Below are positions 47,576 to 58,209 of a DNA stretch of 64,000 bases, in pieces. The stretch spans positions 150,662,441 to 150,726,440 of the forward strand of contig NC_044978.1 of NCBI RefSeq assembly GCF_008728515.1. Direction: 5' to 3'. Made by a program: the position numbers and the translations under genes. The stretch is from Papio anubis (Eukaryota > Chordata > Mammalia > Primates > Cercopithecidae). Position 1 is the stretch's first letter, and each line of letters opens with the position of its first letter. Below the pieces are notes generated by a model. The model worked only from the letters and a program-made list of their open reading frames with translations, had not been told where the DNA came from and made no database searches.

Positions 47576-47939
47576 TGTATTAGTCTGTTTTCTCACTGCT
47601 GATAAAGACATACCTGAGACTGGGAAATTTATAACAGAACAAGATTTAATGAACTCACAGTTCCACATGGCTGAGGAGACATCACAATCATGGCAAAATC
47701 CAAAAGGCAAATATCACATGCAGACAGACAATGGAAAAGAATAAAAGCCAAGTGAAAGGGGTTTCCCCTTATAAATCCATCAGTTCTCATGAAACTTATT
47801 CACTACCATGAGAACAGTATGGGGGAAGCTGCCGCCATGATTCATTTAGCTCCCACTGGGTCCTTCCCATAATATGAAGGAATTATGGGAGCTGCAATTC
47901 AAGATGAGATTTGAGTGGGGACACAGCCAAACCATATCA
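47576..47939 (-). mobile_element. THE1-type MaLR solo LTR
   Basis: In reverse it reads TGTATTAGTCTGTTTTCTCA, GATAAAGACATACCTGAGAC, AATGAACTCACAGTTCCACA, CACTACCATGAGAACAGTAT and ends GACACAGCCAAACCATATCA. This is a complete LTR of about 364 bases. Five-base flanks TCATC and CTATC share only part of their sequence. The frames on both strands here are artefacts of the LTR. Confidence 0.92.
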
Positions 47940-47999
47940 CTATCTCTTAGATTCAGTCCTTTGAAACGCTGGTCTCTATTTAAGATTATATTACTTATC

Positions 48000-48165
48000 T
48001 TTATGCACTTATTTATAGTCTCTCCCCCTTCTCTTGGTGACTAAGTTCCAAGAGGGCACAGATAAGGTTCTCTTCAAATCTGCTTTGCCATTTACTACAG
48101 TGCCTGGTTGATAATGATTTCTCAAGAAATACTCACTGGATGAATATGTTATGCCTAAATCAGTA
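48000..48165 (+). mobile_element. L2 3'-end relic
   Basis: GTTCCAAGAGGGCACAGATA, TTACTACAGTGCCTGGTTGA and CAAGAAATACTCACTGGATG match the L2 end ('gagggcagggact ... cagtgcctggca ... aaatatttgttgaatg'). Confidence 0.7.
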
Positions 48166-48189
48166 CTAAGTGTGATACTTTCTTTTCTC

Positions 48190-48301
48190 TCCTTCCTTCC
48201 TTCCTTCCTTCCTTCCTTCCTTCCTTCCTTCCTTCCTTCCTTCCTTCCTTCCTTCCTTCCTTCCTTCCTTTCCTTCTTTCTTTCTTTCTTTCTTTCTTTC
48301 C
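48190..48301. repeat. (TTCC)n-(TTTC)n compound microsatellite
   Basis: About 20 TTCC units (48190-48271) pass into about seven TTTC units (48272-48301), directly joined to the poly(T) end of the reverse Alu. It probably grew from the Alu tail. The Lys/Arg/Glu/Gly repeat frame on the minus strand (48009-48320) comes only from this tract. Confidence 0.97.
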
Positions 48302-48494
48302 TTTTTTGACAGGGTCTCACTTTGTCACCCAGGTTGGAGTGCAGTACTGCAATCTCGGCTCACTGCAGTCTTGACCTCCCTGGTTCAAAGAATCCTCCCA
48401 CCTCAGCCTCCCAATTAACTGAGACTACAGGTGCACACCACCATGCCTGCTAATTTTTGTATTTTTTGTAGAAATGGGGTTTCATCATGTTGCC
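48302..48494 (-). mobile_element. Old Alu, 3' section, split by an LTR
   Basis: This is the poly(T) end and right monomer plus part of the left monomer of a reverse Alu (GACAGGGTCTCACTTTGTCA, ACCACCATGCCTGCTAATTT, TTTCATCATGTTGCC). It stops exactly at the LTR insertion and resumes at 48872. The sequence type (CTTGACCTCCCTGGTTCAA) is AluJ-like. Confidence 0.9.
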
Positions 48495-48871
48495 TGATAT
48501 GGTTTGGCTGTGTCCCCGCCCCAAATCCCATCTTCAATTGTAATCCCCATAATCTTCATGTGTCAAGGGAGAGACCAGGTGGAGGCAACTGAATCATGGG
48601 CGTGTTTTCCCCCATGCTGTTCTCATGATAGTGAATGAGTTCTCAGGAGATCTGATAGTTTTATAAGAGTCTGGTAGTTCCTCTTGTGTTCATTCTCCTT
48701 CCTGACTCCTTGTGAGAAAGGTGCCTTGCTTCCCCTTCACCTTCTGCCATGATTGTAAGTTTCCTGAGGCCTCCCCAGCCATGCCGAACTGTGAGTCAAT
48801 GAAAACTCCTTCCTTTATAAATTACCCAGTCTTGAGCAGTTCTTAATAACATGTGAAAATGGACTAATATA
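48495..48871 (+). mobile_element. MST/THE1-type solo LTR inside an Alu
   Basis: A full LTR runs from TGATATGGTTTGGCTGTGTC to GAAAATGGACTAATATA. GTGAGTCAATGAAAACTCC and TTTATAAATTACCCAGTCTT indicate MST rather than THE1. The 5-bp flanks TTGCC (48490-48494) and TTGCT (48872-48876) form a MaLR-length target-site duplication and leave a continuous Alu when the LTR is ignored. Confidence 0.92.
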
Positions 48872-48955
48872 TTGCTCGAGCTGGTCTTGAAGTGATTCTA
48901 CTGCCTCGGCCTCCGAAAGTGCAAGGATTACAAGTGTGAGCCACCACACCCAGCC
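48872..48955 (-). mobile_element. Old Alu, 5' section, right of the LTR
   Basis: The Alu resumes with TTGCTCGAGCTGGTCTTGAA and ends at CCACCACACCCAGCC. It completes the element interrupted at 48494. Confidence 0.9.
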
Positions 48956-49585
48956 TAGTGGGTTTCTTCAAAGGGAGGATTGTTTTTTTTTTTTTTTATG
49001 AAAGCTCTTTTCTGGAGGGAGGTGTAAGTAGAAAGATTGGCTCAAAGGAGATTCCAGAGCAGTCACGATACTTTAAGACCTCCTAGGTGTTATGTTCAGT
49101 GTGTGCACTAGACAGCGTAAACCATTGAATCAAAAATTACAAGGAAAGCCTCCTAGCATTTTCTATAAATTAATCTCAGTGCATATATGTTGAACATTAG
49201 GACCTAGATGATTGGAAAATAAAATAATCCCCTGCTGAAAAAATAGTGATGTGTTCAGTGAATCTGTCATTCTGTCAGATAAAAGACTGAGAGACTCTTC
49301 TTAATTTAGTCTAGGGAATTTTTAAAGCAGTTCCTTTGGAAAAGTATTCATTTTGCTTAAAGCTGCACTTGGCAAATGATGCCCAACAAGATGAATAATT
49401 TAAATTCATTGAAGGTATTCTACGTGTTAACAGACAAAACATTAAGGAAGAGAAGAGAGCATCCAGGTATCATTTCCAAGAAATATTGGGCAGTGAACAT
49501 TTCATGTATTTGGGAATTCTATTAATGACAGAAGATGAAAAGTGGGCTGAAAACCTTTGTTATTGGTTTTTTTTCTGTGAATTCA
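48956..49585. other. Unique sequence
   Basis: No gene or repeat recognised. A T-run lies at about 48981-48997. Confidence 0.45.
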
Positions 49586-49850
49586 GATATTAGACTTTGA
49601 TCAAATGCTGCAAATGTTTATTGACTGGCTTCTGTGTGGAGGATGCTATTGGATTTAGTTACTGGGAATACATAATATGGAAAACCTTTCCTTATAAGAT
49701 GAACTCAATACAAACAAATGTTTGCAACACAAATAATAAAGTGGTATGTACAAAGTAAAATGAATTTGCGTGAAAAAGAAGCAATTATTTCTGGTTTGGA
49801 GGGTATGTGGCTGAGAGCATTCTAGGAAATTTGAAGAATACTTGTAAACT
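49586..49850 (+). mobile_element. Ancient LINE-like relic
   Basis: AATGTTTATTGACTGGCTTC, GGATTTAGTTACTGGGAATA and GAGCATTCTAGGAAATTTGA fit the pattern of the start of the unnamed old repeat. Weak. Confidence 0.35.
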
Positions 49851-51375
49851 CTGAACACTTGTTGGGGCTTTAAAGTCCATAGGGAGAAATTCAGATTGTA
49901 CTATTCCAAATTTGACAGAAGTTTTACTGGCTTTGACAATTTTGAGATTGAGTTTTCTGGGAGCAACAAGGGGTGTAGAATAGAACAGTTCACGTGAGGA
50001 TATGCGTGTATGTGAATGTTTGTGTATGCAGAGACCGACAGACCCCACTCTAGTGGCATGTATGCACAAGGACTCTGTTTCATTTCAAAATGTGCTTAAA
50101 CTTTATAAAATTTGATTTACATATTAGACGTCTATCATTTAGGCTTACACAGAAGGAATCAGAGAAGTTGTTTCAATATGTGACTGCTATGTTTTAAAAT
50201 AATCAACAAGATTAAAAAGTCTCTATAATTCACATGCTTTTAAATATGGAAGTGGGACCCTCAGTTTGCAACCCAAACTATTTGTGACACATATGCTTAT
50301 CCTCCTTGATTATATTTACATTTTCTATAAAAGAGATCTTGAGATATTAAAATTAAAAAAAAAAATACACCAGCAATTACTTGGGTTTGAAGTAGGGAGG
50401 GGAAACAGGATTGATGTCCATGATGCTTCATACAAGTGCAGTAGTAAATTTTCCCAGATTGGTCGTTATTCCTCTGTCTCCTTTAACCTTGGAACATATT
50501 AGGTTTTACTCCTCTGTGGCTTACAAGGCATAACATTTATTAGCTGAATATTATGCAGAGTGGTTACCATTAATTACTTTGATATAAATATGGATAATAA
50601 TACTCAGTTTTAAAATAAATTAAAAGTTGCTGTTTTTTTTTTTTTTTTTCTGGAGTCCTATTTGTCAAGAGAAAAAAAAGACTCTTCTATGCTTAAAAAG
50701 AACCAACATCTAAACAAATAATTTTCTATTATTGAAGCAAAACAAAAACACGAAAATGTTACTTTTGGCATCAGTTCAATAATTTAGATTGGAAAGTATT
50801 TATAACAAAGAAAACAAGATATTATTTATTATGTACTAAATACATGTTACACATTCCACTAGCTCATTTCTAATATTAATATCCTCACGAGACAAAAGGA
50901 AATAATGCAGGCAATTCATGTGTCAGTGCTTGGGTTATATATTGTTGTCTAAAATATTTCATTTTCTTTACTCTTTGTAATTTCTAGACCAGGGAAGTTT
51001 TAAACTTTGACCTTCAAGAATTTTAATTCTAATCATGTAACTAAAATAAAAAAAAAAATGTGTCTGTGTGTGTACATATCAGTTTAAGAACTGTCAGACT
51101 TTTCTGAAAAGGTAATTAGTAATTCATGAAAATTAGAAAAGTCTCTCATCTATGGGCATTTGGTCTCGGAGGTATAGACTGAGGTGTAAGACCAAAAAAT
51201 TTCTGTAAACACATACAGCTGCAGGCTTCCTGCTGATCTGGTAATCTACATCCTTGAAAAAGACAAGCTTCCTTCCTGCCCAGTACCAGGAGATGAAAAC
51301 CCAAAGGCAAACAGTTTGTATGGAAAGTATTTTACTTGCAGGAACAATGCTGCATAAAATGTGAAATACCTCATA
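49851..51375. other. Unique sequence with a 17-T tract
   Basis: No gene or repeat recognised. T-run at 50633-50649 and a short TG-rich tract near 51059-51075. Overlapping minus-strand frames at 49785-50083 have no recognisable features. A faint L2-like patch lies near 50830-50900. Confidence 0.4.
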
Positions 51376-53290
51376 AGACTTTATATCCTCTTACATATAG
51401 TTATACATTTTCCTGAATTATAAATATGGGTTATAAAAATTATATTTGTTTTTCTACAATTATCAATTCCCTTTGCTCCTTGTTACCATCATTGTGAAAC
51501 ATTTACATTATATACAAAATAAAAGAAAATATAGAAACCAAAATATATCTTGCCACTCTGATATAAAGAACAATAATGTTTTAGAAATTTGCTTTTTATG
51601 TATTTTTCTATGGCTATACTCATATATCACATCCTATTATCATCCATTTAAACAGCACAATTCATTTTGCAGATTTTAAAGTTTTTGTTGAACTTCCTCC
51701 TAAACTCCTCTGTAAGTTAACAATCTTTCATGAATCTTTTCATAGCCTTTATTAGGCTCCTATCATATTAAAACATCAGCATGTAGAAAATGTTGGTCAT
51801 TTTTTAGTATGTGGGGTCATATTGTACACACTGCTTCCTTGTATCTTTTCTCAAACACACTTTTTAGAAACCTTTTTTGAATTGCCTGATGTAAAACTAA
51901 CTAATTCTATTTAATGGTATTGCCGAACCTCAACTTATCTAATCATCAAACTATTGATAAGCATATACTTAGCTGCTTATCTTTTGTAACTATGAAATAT
52001 GTTGCAATAAATCTTGTATAATAAATATCTTAAAGTAACTGTGTTCGTAACTCATTTTTAACTGAAATTCATATTGCCAGATTGCCTTCCAAAACGATTA
52101 AATTTATTTCCAGAAATCATCTGTGACATACTACCTTCTATTTCATCTCAAATATCAGAAGTCCCTATTACTCTTTAAATTTTGTCAATCTGATGGATGA
52201 GTGCTAAATTGTTTTTGTTAAATGTTCATTTCCATAGAGAGTACTGACTTTAAACCTGTTTTCACTTATTTACTGTCATTGGCTTGTCTCTTTTGTGATA
52301 TGCTGTTTAATTTTTTACTTGTTCTCATAAGTTTTCTTTAACCTTTTAAAAATCAGTTTCTTACTCATGTATTTTATATTATAGATAATTTTCTTCATTA
52401 ACATTGCAAAATACTTTTCTCAATCTCTCAGATCCATTTGACTTTGTTTAGAATATATTATATAGCATGTCAAAGAATTAATTGCACAGCAAATATGTTT
52501 CTTTGTGGTTTCTTAGTTTTCTTACATACTAATGATATGCTTAACCTTAGCTTATGTTATTCTAATTGCCTGCAAATTATTTATTTATTTTATTCATTTA
52601 ATATTTGAGTTTATAATTCATCTGGTTTGTATTTTATATGGTATGTGATATGAGATACAATGTTATTTTATTCTAGGCAGCCAGTTTTATTAACGCTATG
52701 GATTAAATAAACATTTTCCCCACTAAATTGAATTCTAAACATTTTAATTAAAAAATTCCAATATATATGTGTACATTGGAATGTGTCTATATGTATAAAT
52801 TCTAATGTATAATTTTAAGATATAATATATAATTCTAATATATACATACCCACATGTGTATATATGCTTTTATTTCTGGATTCTCTACTCCGTTTTACTA
52901 ATTTAGTTTATTTTCCAAAGCAATGCTATGCTATTATGATTACAGTATATAACTTATGGAATATTATAATAATAGTTACAGAATGGTACTTATAATTATC
53001 ATTCAAATTTCAAAATATTTTGCCTATATTTAAACATGTATTTTTCCCACTTCAGTCTGATTTTGATTTCATGCAATTCTCCCTTCCTTTCCCAACTAAA
53101 AATATGAGAATCAAATTATAATTACATTAAAATTGTATACTAATTTGAGGATGACTGACATTTTTATTCTTAGTCAATATTATGGTAGGTCTTTCTACTT
53201 TCAATTTAATTTTAATATTTTTAGAAGTGAAAAATATCTGTTATCAAAAATATTTAGGTGTTTATAAAATTAATTTAGACATTTATATCA
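51376..53290 (-). mobile_element. Ancient L1M ORF2 3'-half relic
   Basis: The best part (about 51840-53270) follows an old L1 ORF2 read in reverse. Markers are CAGATTGCCTTCCAAAACGA, TTTGTCAATCTGATGGATGA, TTATAATTCATCTGGTTTGT, CTGGATTCTCTACTCCGTTT and GAGGATGACTGACATTTTTA. Divergence and indels are heavy and no frame survives. The 3' UTR part to the left is only tentatively included. Age suggests L1MC to L1ME. Confidence 0.7.
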
Positions 53291-53313
53291 TTGTGTCATG
53301 GGATCTTTGGGAC

Positions 53314-53686
53314 TGATATGATTTGGCCTTGTCTACACCCAAATCTCATCTTGAATTACAACTCTCACAATTCCCCTGTGTCATGGGAGGAACCTGGTGG
53401 TAAATAATTGAATCACGGGCGCAGGTCTTTTTTTCTGCTGTTCTTGTGATAGTGAATAACTCTTATGAGATCTGATGGCCTTAAAAACGGGAGTTTCCCT
53501 ACCCAAGCTCTCTTCTCTTGGCTTGCTGCCATCCATGTAAGATGTGACTTGCTCCTCCTCACCTTCTGCCATGATTGTGATGCTTCCCAGCCATGCGGAA
53601 CTGTAAGTCCATTAAACCTTTTTTCCTGTATAAATTGTCCAGTCTCAGGTATGTCTTTATCAGCAGCGTGAACACAGACTAATATA
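53314..53686 (+). mobile_element. THE1-type MaLR solo LTR
   Basis: It runs from TGATATGATTTGGCCTTGTC to ACACAGACTAATATA, with ATCCATGTAAGATGTGACTT, ACTGTAAGTCCATTAAACC and TATCAGCAGCGTGAACACAG. 'AAGTCCATTAAACC' and the GACTTGCTCCTCCT stretch favour THE1. About 373 bases, full length. Flanks GGGAC and GGGGT share three bases. Confidence 0.92.
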
Positions 53687-53689
53687 GGG

Positions 53690-54881
53690 GTGTCATTTTT
53701 CCGGCCAGAAACCTCTGTGGCTGGTGGTGCTTTTGCTCTAGTTTTGCCTGGGCTTGCTGGACCATTTTTGCCTACTCCACCTGGCAGGCTGTGCTCATTC
53801 AAGCTACCAGGTGGGTTTCATGACTGCCAAGGGCGAAAGGTGTGGAATGGCAAGGGATGCGTGAGAGAGGGTGGGGTCTGGCCACTGTATCAGACATGCC
53901 AGCAGCTGTAGCGCGGTGGGCAGCTCCAGGTGCCAGCATGGGCACTGGCTCTCTATGAGGCTGTGGCCAGGCCAGGTGCACTGTAAGCAGCTGACATGGC
54001 TGGCAACAGGGAACACAGTGGCTCCTGGAAGCTTGGAGACACCGGGAACCACAGGGTCCCAAAGAAGGAGTCACAGCCCTGGCTTAGGGAGCTCCCAAGT
54101 CTGGGCTCCCTGAAGAGCTGGAGCTTTTCTTTCCTTCTCTTCTCCTGCAGTGTGGTGAGGAGGGGGCATGTCTTAGCCCCGTTTGTGTTATAGCTCTTTT
54201 ATCCTCACATTCAGGGCATCCTGAGTTCTTGTCATGTGACTAGGAAGAACAAGGTACACAGACAAGTGGAGGCTGAGCAAGATGAACAGGAGCTTTATTG
54301 AGTGATAGAGCAGCTCAGAGGAAACCAACAGGGGGCAGCTTCTTTCAGCAGTCAGGGTGTCCTGACAAATGTTCAGCTATTAGCAGAGGGTCGCCCCGTC
54401 ATCTGCACAGCTCTCAGTGGAGAGGAGGCCCTAGAGTGGGTTGCTCCTCTCCGAACCTAGTTGTCCGAATATCTGTTTAGCTTTCACTGAGCCCAGAGCT
54501 CTTATGGGCCTCAGAGGCAAGGAAGTGCATACCAGTTGGTCCATGAGCAGCCATAGGCCAGCCCAGAAAAGGCACCACAAGTCCCTACTCTGCTCCCCAG
54601 GACTGGCAGCTCAGCCCACAGCCTTTAGGCCACCCTTGGCCTGAACGTGGGGCCTCACTGGGAACTCACTCCCTTCTGCCCAAGAACCTGCTTGCCTCCT
54701 GCTGCCCTTCATGGCACCCAGACTGTGGGTATCAAGGGCAGACTGCAGGCCAGCACCAAGCTGCCCTCAGCACTCCCTCAGCATCCCTCCTATGTTCGTC
54801 AGTGCCCAAAAATCTGGAGGGGGCTGAGGCAGTAGGGGGCTGGTGTGTCAGCACTGCCCTGAGTGTGTGCACACCTGGCTG
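53690..54881 (-). mobile_element. Long ERV1-like LTR, U5/R and part of U3 (family unresolved)
   Basis: This is a GC-rich block very unlike its surroundings. On the minus strand it contains CTCAATAAAGCTCCTGTTCA (an AATAAA signal, at about 54283-54302 on the plus strand), followed by TTGTCTGTGTACCTTGTTCT. About 600 bases of putative U5 then end in CA at 53690. That makes it an LTR read leftwards. I recognise it as a dispersed retroviral LTR (possibly of the LTR1/HUERS-P type) but cannot fix the name. Frames on both strands in this block, up to 129 codons, are products of high GC content. Confidence 0.6.
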
Positions 54882-55549
54882 TGAGAGGTGAAGCCGGCTA
54901 GGCTTCTGGGTTGGGTGGGGACTTGAAGAACTTTTCTGTCTAAAGGATTGTAAACACACCAATCAGCTCTCTGTGTCTAGCTAAAGGTTTATAAACGCAC
55001 CAATCAGCACTCTGTAAAAATGCACCAATCAGCACTCTGTAAAATGGGCCAATCAGCAAGATGGGGGGGGGGAGGGAGTAACCAAAGAAGGAAATAAAAG
55101 CCTGCCACTTGCCCCAGCAACGGCAATCGGCTGGGGTCCCCTTCCACTGTGTGGAAGCTTTGTTCTTTCCGTCTTCATGATAAATCCTGCTGCTGCTTAA
55201 TCTTTGAGTCTGCTCTACCTTTATGAGCTGTAACACTCACTGCGAAGGTCTGCAGCTTCACTCCTGAAGTCAGCAAGACCATGAACCCACCTGGAGGAAC
55301 AAATATACTCCCAAGGCACCACGTTTAAGAGCTGTGACACTCACTGCAAAGGTCTGCGGCTTCACTCCTGAAGTCAGAGACCATGAATCCACCGGGAGGA
55401 AGAAACTCCGGACACATCTGAACATCTGGAGGAATAAACTCCGGACACACCATCTTTGAGAACTGTAACACTCAGGAAGAGGGTTCACGGCTTCATTCTT
55501 GAAGTCAGTGAGACCAAGAACCCACCAGAAGGAACCAGTTCCGGACACA
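54882..55549 (+). mobile_element. LTR12 (ERV-9) solo LTR
   Basis: It starts TGAGAGGTGAAGCC and ends CCGGACACA. U3 holds CCAAT boxes at 54959-54963, 55000-55004, 55025-55029 and 55049-55053 in CACCAATCAGC-type units. TATA-like GAAATAAAAGCC lies near 55090. The poly(A) hexamer is altered to GATAAA near 55180. U5 has three tandem units beginning near 55226, 55331 and 55461. No primer-binding site follows, so it is a solo LTR. Flanks GCTG and ACTG are compatible with a 4-bp target-site duplication with one change. It interrupts the antisense LTR on both sides. Confidence 0.9.
54957..55056 (+). promoter_or_regulatory. LTR12 CCAAT-repeat enhancer and core promoter
   Basis: Four CCAATCAGC motifs within about 95 bases precede a TATA-like element. 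In ERV-9 LTRs such repeats are known to bind NF-Y and to drive rightward transcription. The upstream GTGGGGACTTG unit is also present. Activity is inferred. Confidence 0.5.
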
Positions 55550-56056
55550 ACTGGGCCACAAAACCACACAGGCTTGCCCCCAACTTTGCTCTGAGATCAG
55601 AGTGATGGCCAAGAGCAGGGAGAAGCCAGGCAGCAACAGCAGACAATTCTGAGCCTGTGAGGGAAGGGGAGCCTTCCCAGGCGCCAAAGAGTACAGGGAT
55701 GCCTAAGTCCACAGCTGCAGTTTGGGTGGCTGCAGCTGCAGCTGCACCTGCAAGGTCAGGACTTCTGCCTGTTCTGTGGAGTGGGAGGCCCAGGTCTGCC
55801 GCCATGATTTGGGCACTGCAGCGGGAGCTCCTACCTGCTCCGGGCCCCTGAGAGCACAGGGATGAGTGGATCAGCAGCCATGGCTTGGGTGGCTGCAGTG
55901 GCCCTTGGGTAGCTCCTGCCTCAACTCGGAAGGGTGAGGGCATCAGCTTGTCCCTGGCTCTCACCTGCTTCATGGAGAATGCAGCCCTGACCGCACCTCC
56001 CTGTTGTAGCCAACCTGATGGCAGCAGTCACTGCAGATGGCCTACCACTGCCATCA
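55550..56056 (-). mobile_element. Long ERV1-like LTR, distal U3 part
   Basis: This is the GC-rich continuation of the antisense LTR to the right of LTR12, with imperfect repeats of GGTGGCTGCAG near 55727 and 55889. The likely outer end is at ...CCACTGCCATCA (56056), giving a total near 1.7 kb without the LTR12. The 162-codon minus-strand frame (55485-55973) spans the LTR12/LTR junction, so it cannot be an old conserved gene. Confidence 0.55.
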
Positions 56057-56280
56057 GTTTGGTCATGGACTATCTGTAAAAACTGATGCTTACTTTGGAA
56101 GTCATATGAAATGCTAAAATGTTTTCTCTTTTCATTTGCCATTCTTTCCCATTTCAACCACAAATTTCTCAATTTTGACATTAGTATTATCAAATTATTG
56201 GATATATTATCAAACTACAGATAATTCCTGGTCCAGGTGTGACTCTTTGGATTTGTGATGTCAAAATGAAACAATTTCTT

Positions 56281-56584
56281 TTTTTTTTTTTTTTTTTTTA
56301 GTGAGACGGAGTCTGGCTCTGCCGCCCAGGCTGGAGTGCAATGGCCGGATCTCAGCTCACTGCAAGCTCCGCCTCCCGGGTTCACGCCATTCTCCTGCCT
56401 CAGCCTCCCAAGTAGCTGGGACTACAGGCACCCGCCACCACGCCCGGCTAGTTTTTTGTATTTTTTAGTAGAGACGGGGTTTCACCATGTTAGCCAGGAT
56501 GGTCTCGATCTCCTGACCTCGTGATCCACCCGTCTCGGCCTCCCAAAGTGCTGGGATTACAGGCTTGAGCCACCGCGCCCGGCC
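56281..56584 (-). mobile_element. Young AluY, Old World monkey AluYR-like
   Basis: A reverse full-length, nearly consensus Alu. Read on its own strand it has CTCAAGCC, CCGAGACGGG, AAAAACTAGCCGGGCG and GATCCGGCCATTGCACTCC, the same set of variants as the copy at 25.5 kb. A perfect 12-bp target-site duplication, AAACAATTTCTT, lies at 56269-56280 and 56586-56597. Confidence 0.95.
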
Positions 56585-56602
56585 AAAACAATTTCTTCCT
56601 TA

Positions 56603-56606
<4 letters not shown>

Positions 56607-56643
<37 letters not shown>
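56607..56643. repeat. (CA)n microsatellite
   Basis: About 18 perfect CA units, ten bases beyond the Alu target-site duplication. Confidence 0.96.
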
Positions 56644-56645
<2 letters not shown>

Positions 56646-57137
56646 CTGATAGCTTTTAGACGTTATTAATTTCCTTTAATGGTACTTTTGAATGTCTGTG
56701 ATGCCATTTATTCTGTTCTATAAAAAGGGTTAATCAGAAGAAGAATACTTTTCCCTGAATTTTTAATTTAAGAGTTTTGAATTTCACAAATCTAAGATCT
56801 GAACCTTCCATGCTGACTTAAGTTGTCTGAGTTTTGTGGGTCATGCTGTTTTCACACCTGTCTTCAGTATGTGAAGTCATGAAGACCAAGGCCTTCCTGC
56901 AAGTTCTCTGCATCTCCAGTCCAGATTTCCTTCTGGGGATCAAGGCTTTCACAGCAAATACAGCTGACCCAACTTTGCACATTTATCTAATGCTGTAATG
57001 TTCAAGGAATCCGGATTTTGAAGGGAGCTTCAGACCAGTATTGACTCTGTACTCAGAATGTTTCTCCTTTACTCCTAGTGAATCAAAATGCTGTTCACTC
57101 ATGTTTAACATAAACATCACACTTTCTCCAAACCTTG
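56644..57137. other. Unique sequence
   Basis: No gene or repeat recognised. Confidence 0.4.
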
Positions 57138-57453
57138 TGTCTTAGTCTGTTGAAACTGCTATAACAAAATACCACAGACTGGGTGATTTAAACAAGGAAC
57201 ATTGATTTCTCACAGTTCTGGAGGCTGGTAATTCCAAGATCAAGGTGCTTATAGATGCGATTCTCAGTAGCAATGTCTTGGTGATGGCTGCCTTCTTGCT
57301 GTATCCTCACATAATAGAGTGAACTGCTCTCTGGTTTCTTCTTGTGGGGTCACTAGTTACTTTCCAAAGTCCTCACCACCAAATTCCATCACATTGTAGG
57401 TTAAGAATTCAATATATGAATTTTGGGGTTGCATAAGCATTCAGTCCATAACA
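57138..57453 (-). mobile_element. MLT1A-type MaLR LTR
   Basis: In reverse it reads TGTCTTAGTCTGTTGAAACT, CTATAACAAAATACCACAGA, TTCTCACAGTTCTGGAGGCT, CACCAAATTCCATCACATTG and ends TCAGTCCATAACA. It is shortened in the middle compared with the usual 370-390 bases. Confidence 0.9.
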
Positions 57454-58209
57454 CTCTATAATAACCCTTCCTCTTTGTTTGTTTAGCAATAAATTACATT
57501 TATTGTACTTCTTGCAATTCTTCCTTTCCTAAGTAAGAAATTAGGGGTTTTTTTTGTTTGTTTTTTTGTTTTGTTTTGTTTTGTATGTGTATGAATTATG
57601 ATTTCTTTAAATTGGGCTAATGACCTCAAAACTAGTCCACTCTAAAATTATTCTGGACTTTTGAAATTCTTTAATTGTATCAAACTTTTCAGGAGTTTTA
57701 GAACCGTGCTATCTAAATATATTTCTTTTTAATAGTCCAGAGGCAGTTTTGAAGTGGACGCAGAGAAGCTTTAGAAAAATCTTTGTGTTCCATTCCCTGT
57801 TTTTGTTTTCTCTTGTTGACACATTTGCGGCTCAAACTGTGGTTCACTCCATATCCTCAGATGATACCTAAGTATTTCTATAAGATTGTCTTTTCCCATA
57901 AGCTCAACTTCTCCATAGTCTCCAAATTATGACTTCCTCCTATGCACTATTTCAGGAGGTTCTCTAAGGTGACATAAGAAAACCTGAGAAACATTCTAAT
58001 CAGAATGTGTTTAACAAGCATGGCTCAATACCAGAAATTTTACATGACTATAAAGGGAAATTATCCTATGGAAATTATAGGTTTGAGGCATTGGTTCTTA
58101 ATACCAAATTAAGAAATGGATACACTCTCTAACATTGTGTAAAATGTAGTCAATTTATTTGCACAAAGATCATTATTTGTGATTATTTTTGTTGTGAAAA
58201 AGATGTGCA
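57454..58209. other. Unique sequence with a (TTTTG)n-like tract
   Basis: No gene recognised. An imperfect T/G tract (TTTTTTTGTTTTGTTTTG) lies at about 57547-57584. Confidence 0.45.

Noticed and set aside
48009..48320. Lys/Arg/Glu/Gly repeat protein on the minus strand
   Set aside because: It is only a translation of the TTCC/TTTC microsatellite and neighbouring L2 relic.
53413..53802. 129-codon minus-strand frame
   Set aside because: It is the antisense of a THE1 LTR continuing into the adjoining LTR; no independent coding signal.
55485..55973. 162-codon open frame on the minus strand, the longest in the window
   Set aside because: It runs through GC-rich LTR DNA and crosses the border between LTR12 and the antisense LTR. 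Several other long frames overlap it on both strands, as expected from base composition.
53690..56056. GC-rich block considered as a CpG island promoter of a gene
   Set aside because: CG dinucleotides are sparse for its GC content and the sequence reads as retroviral LTR; no adjoining exon can be seen.
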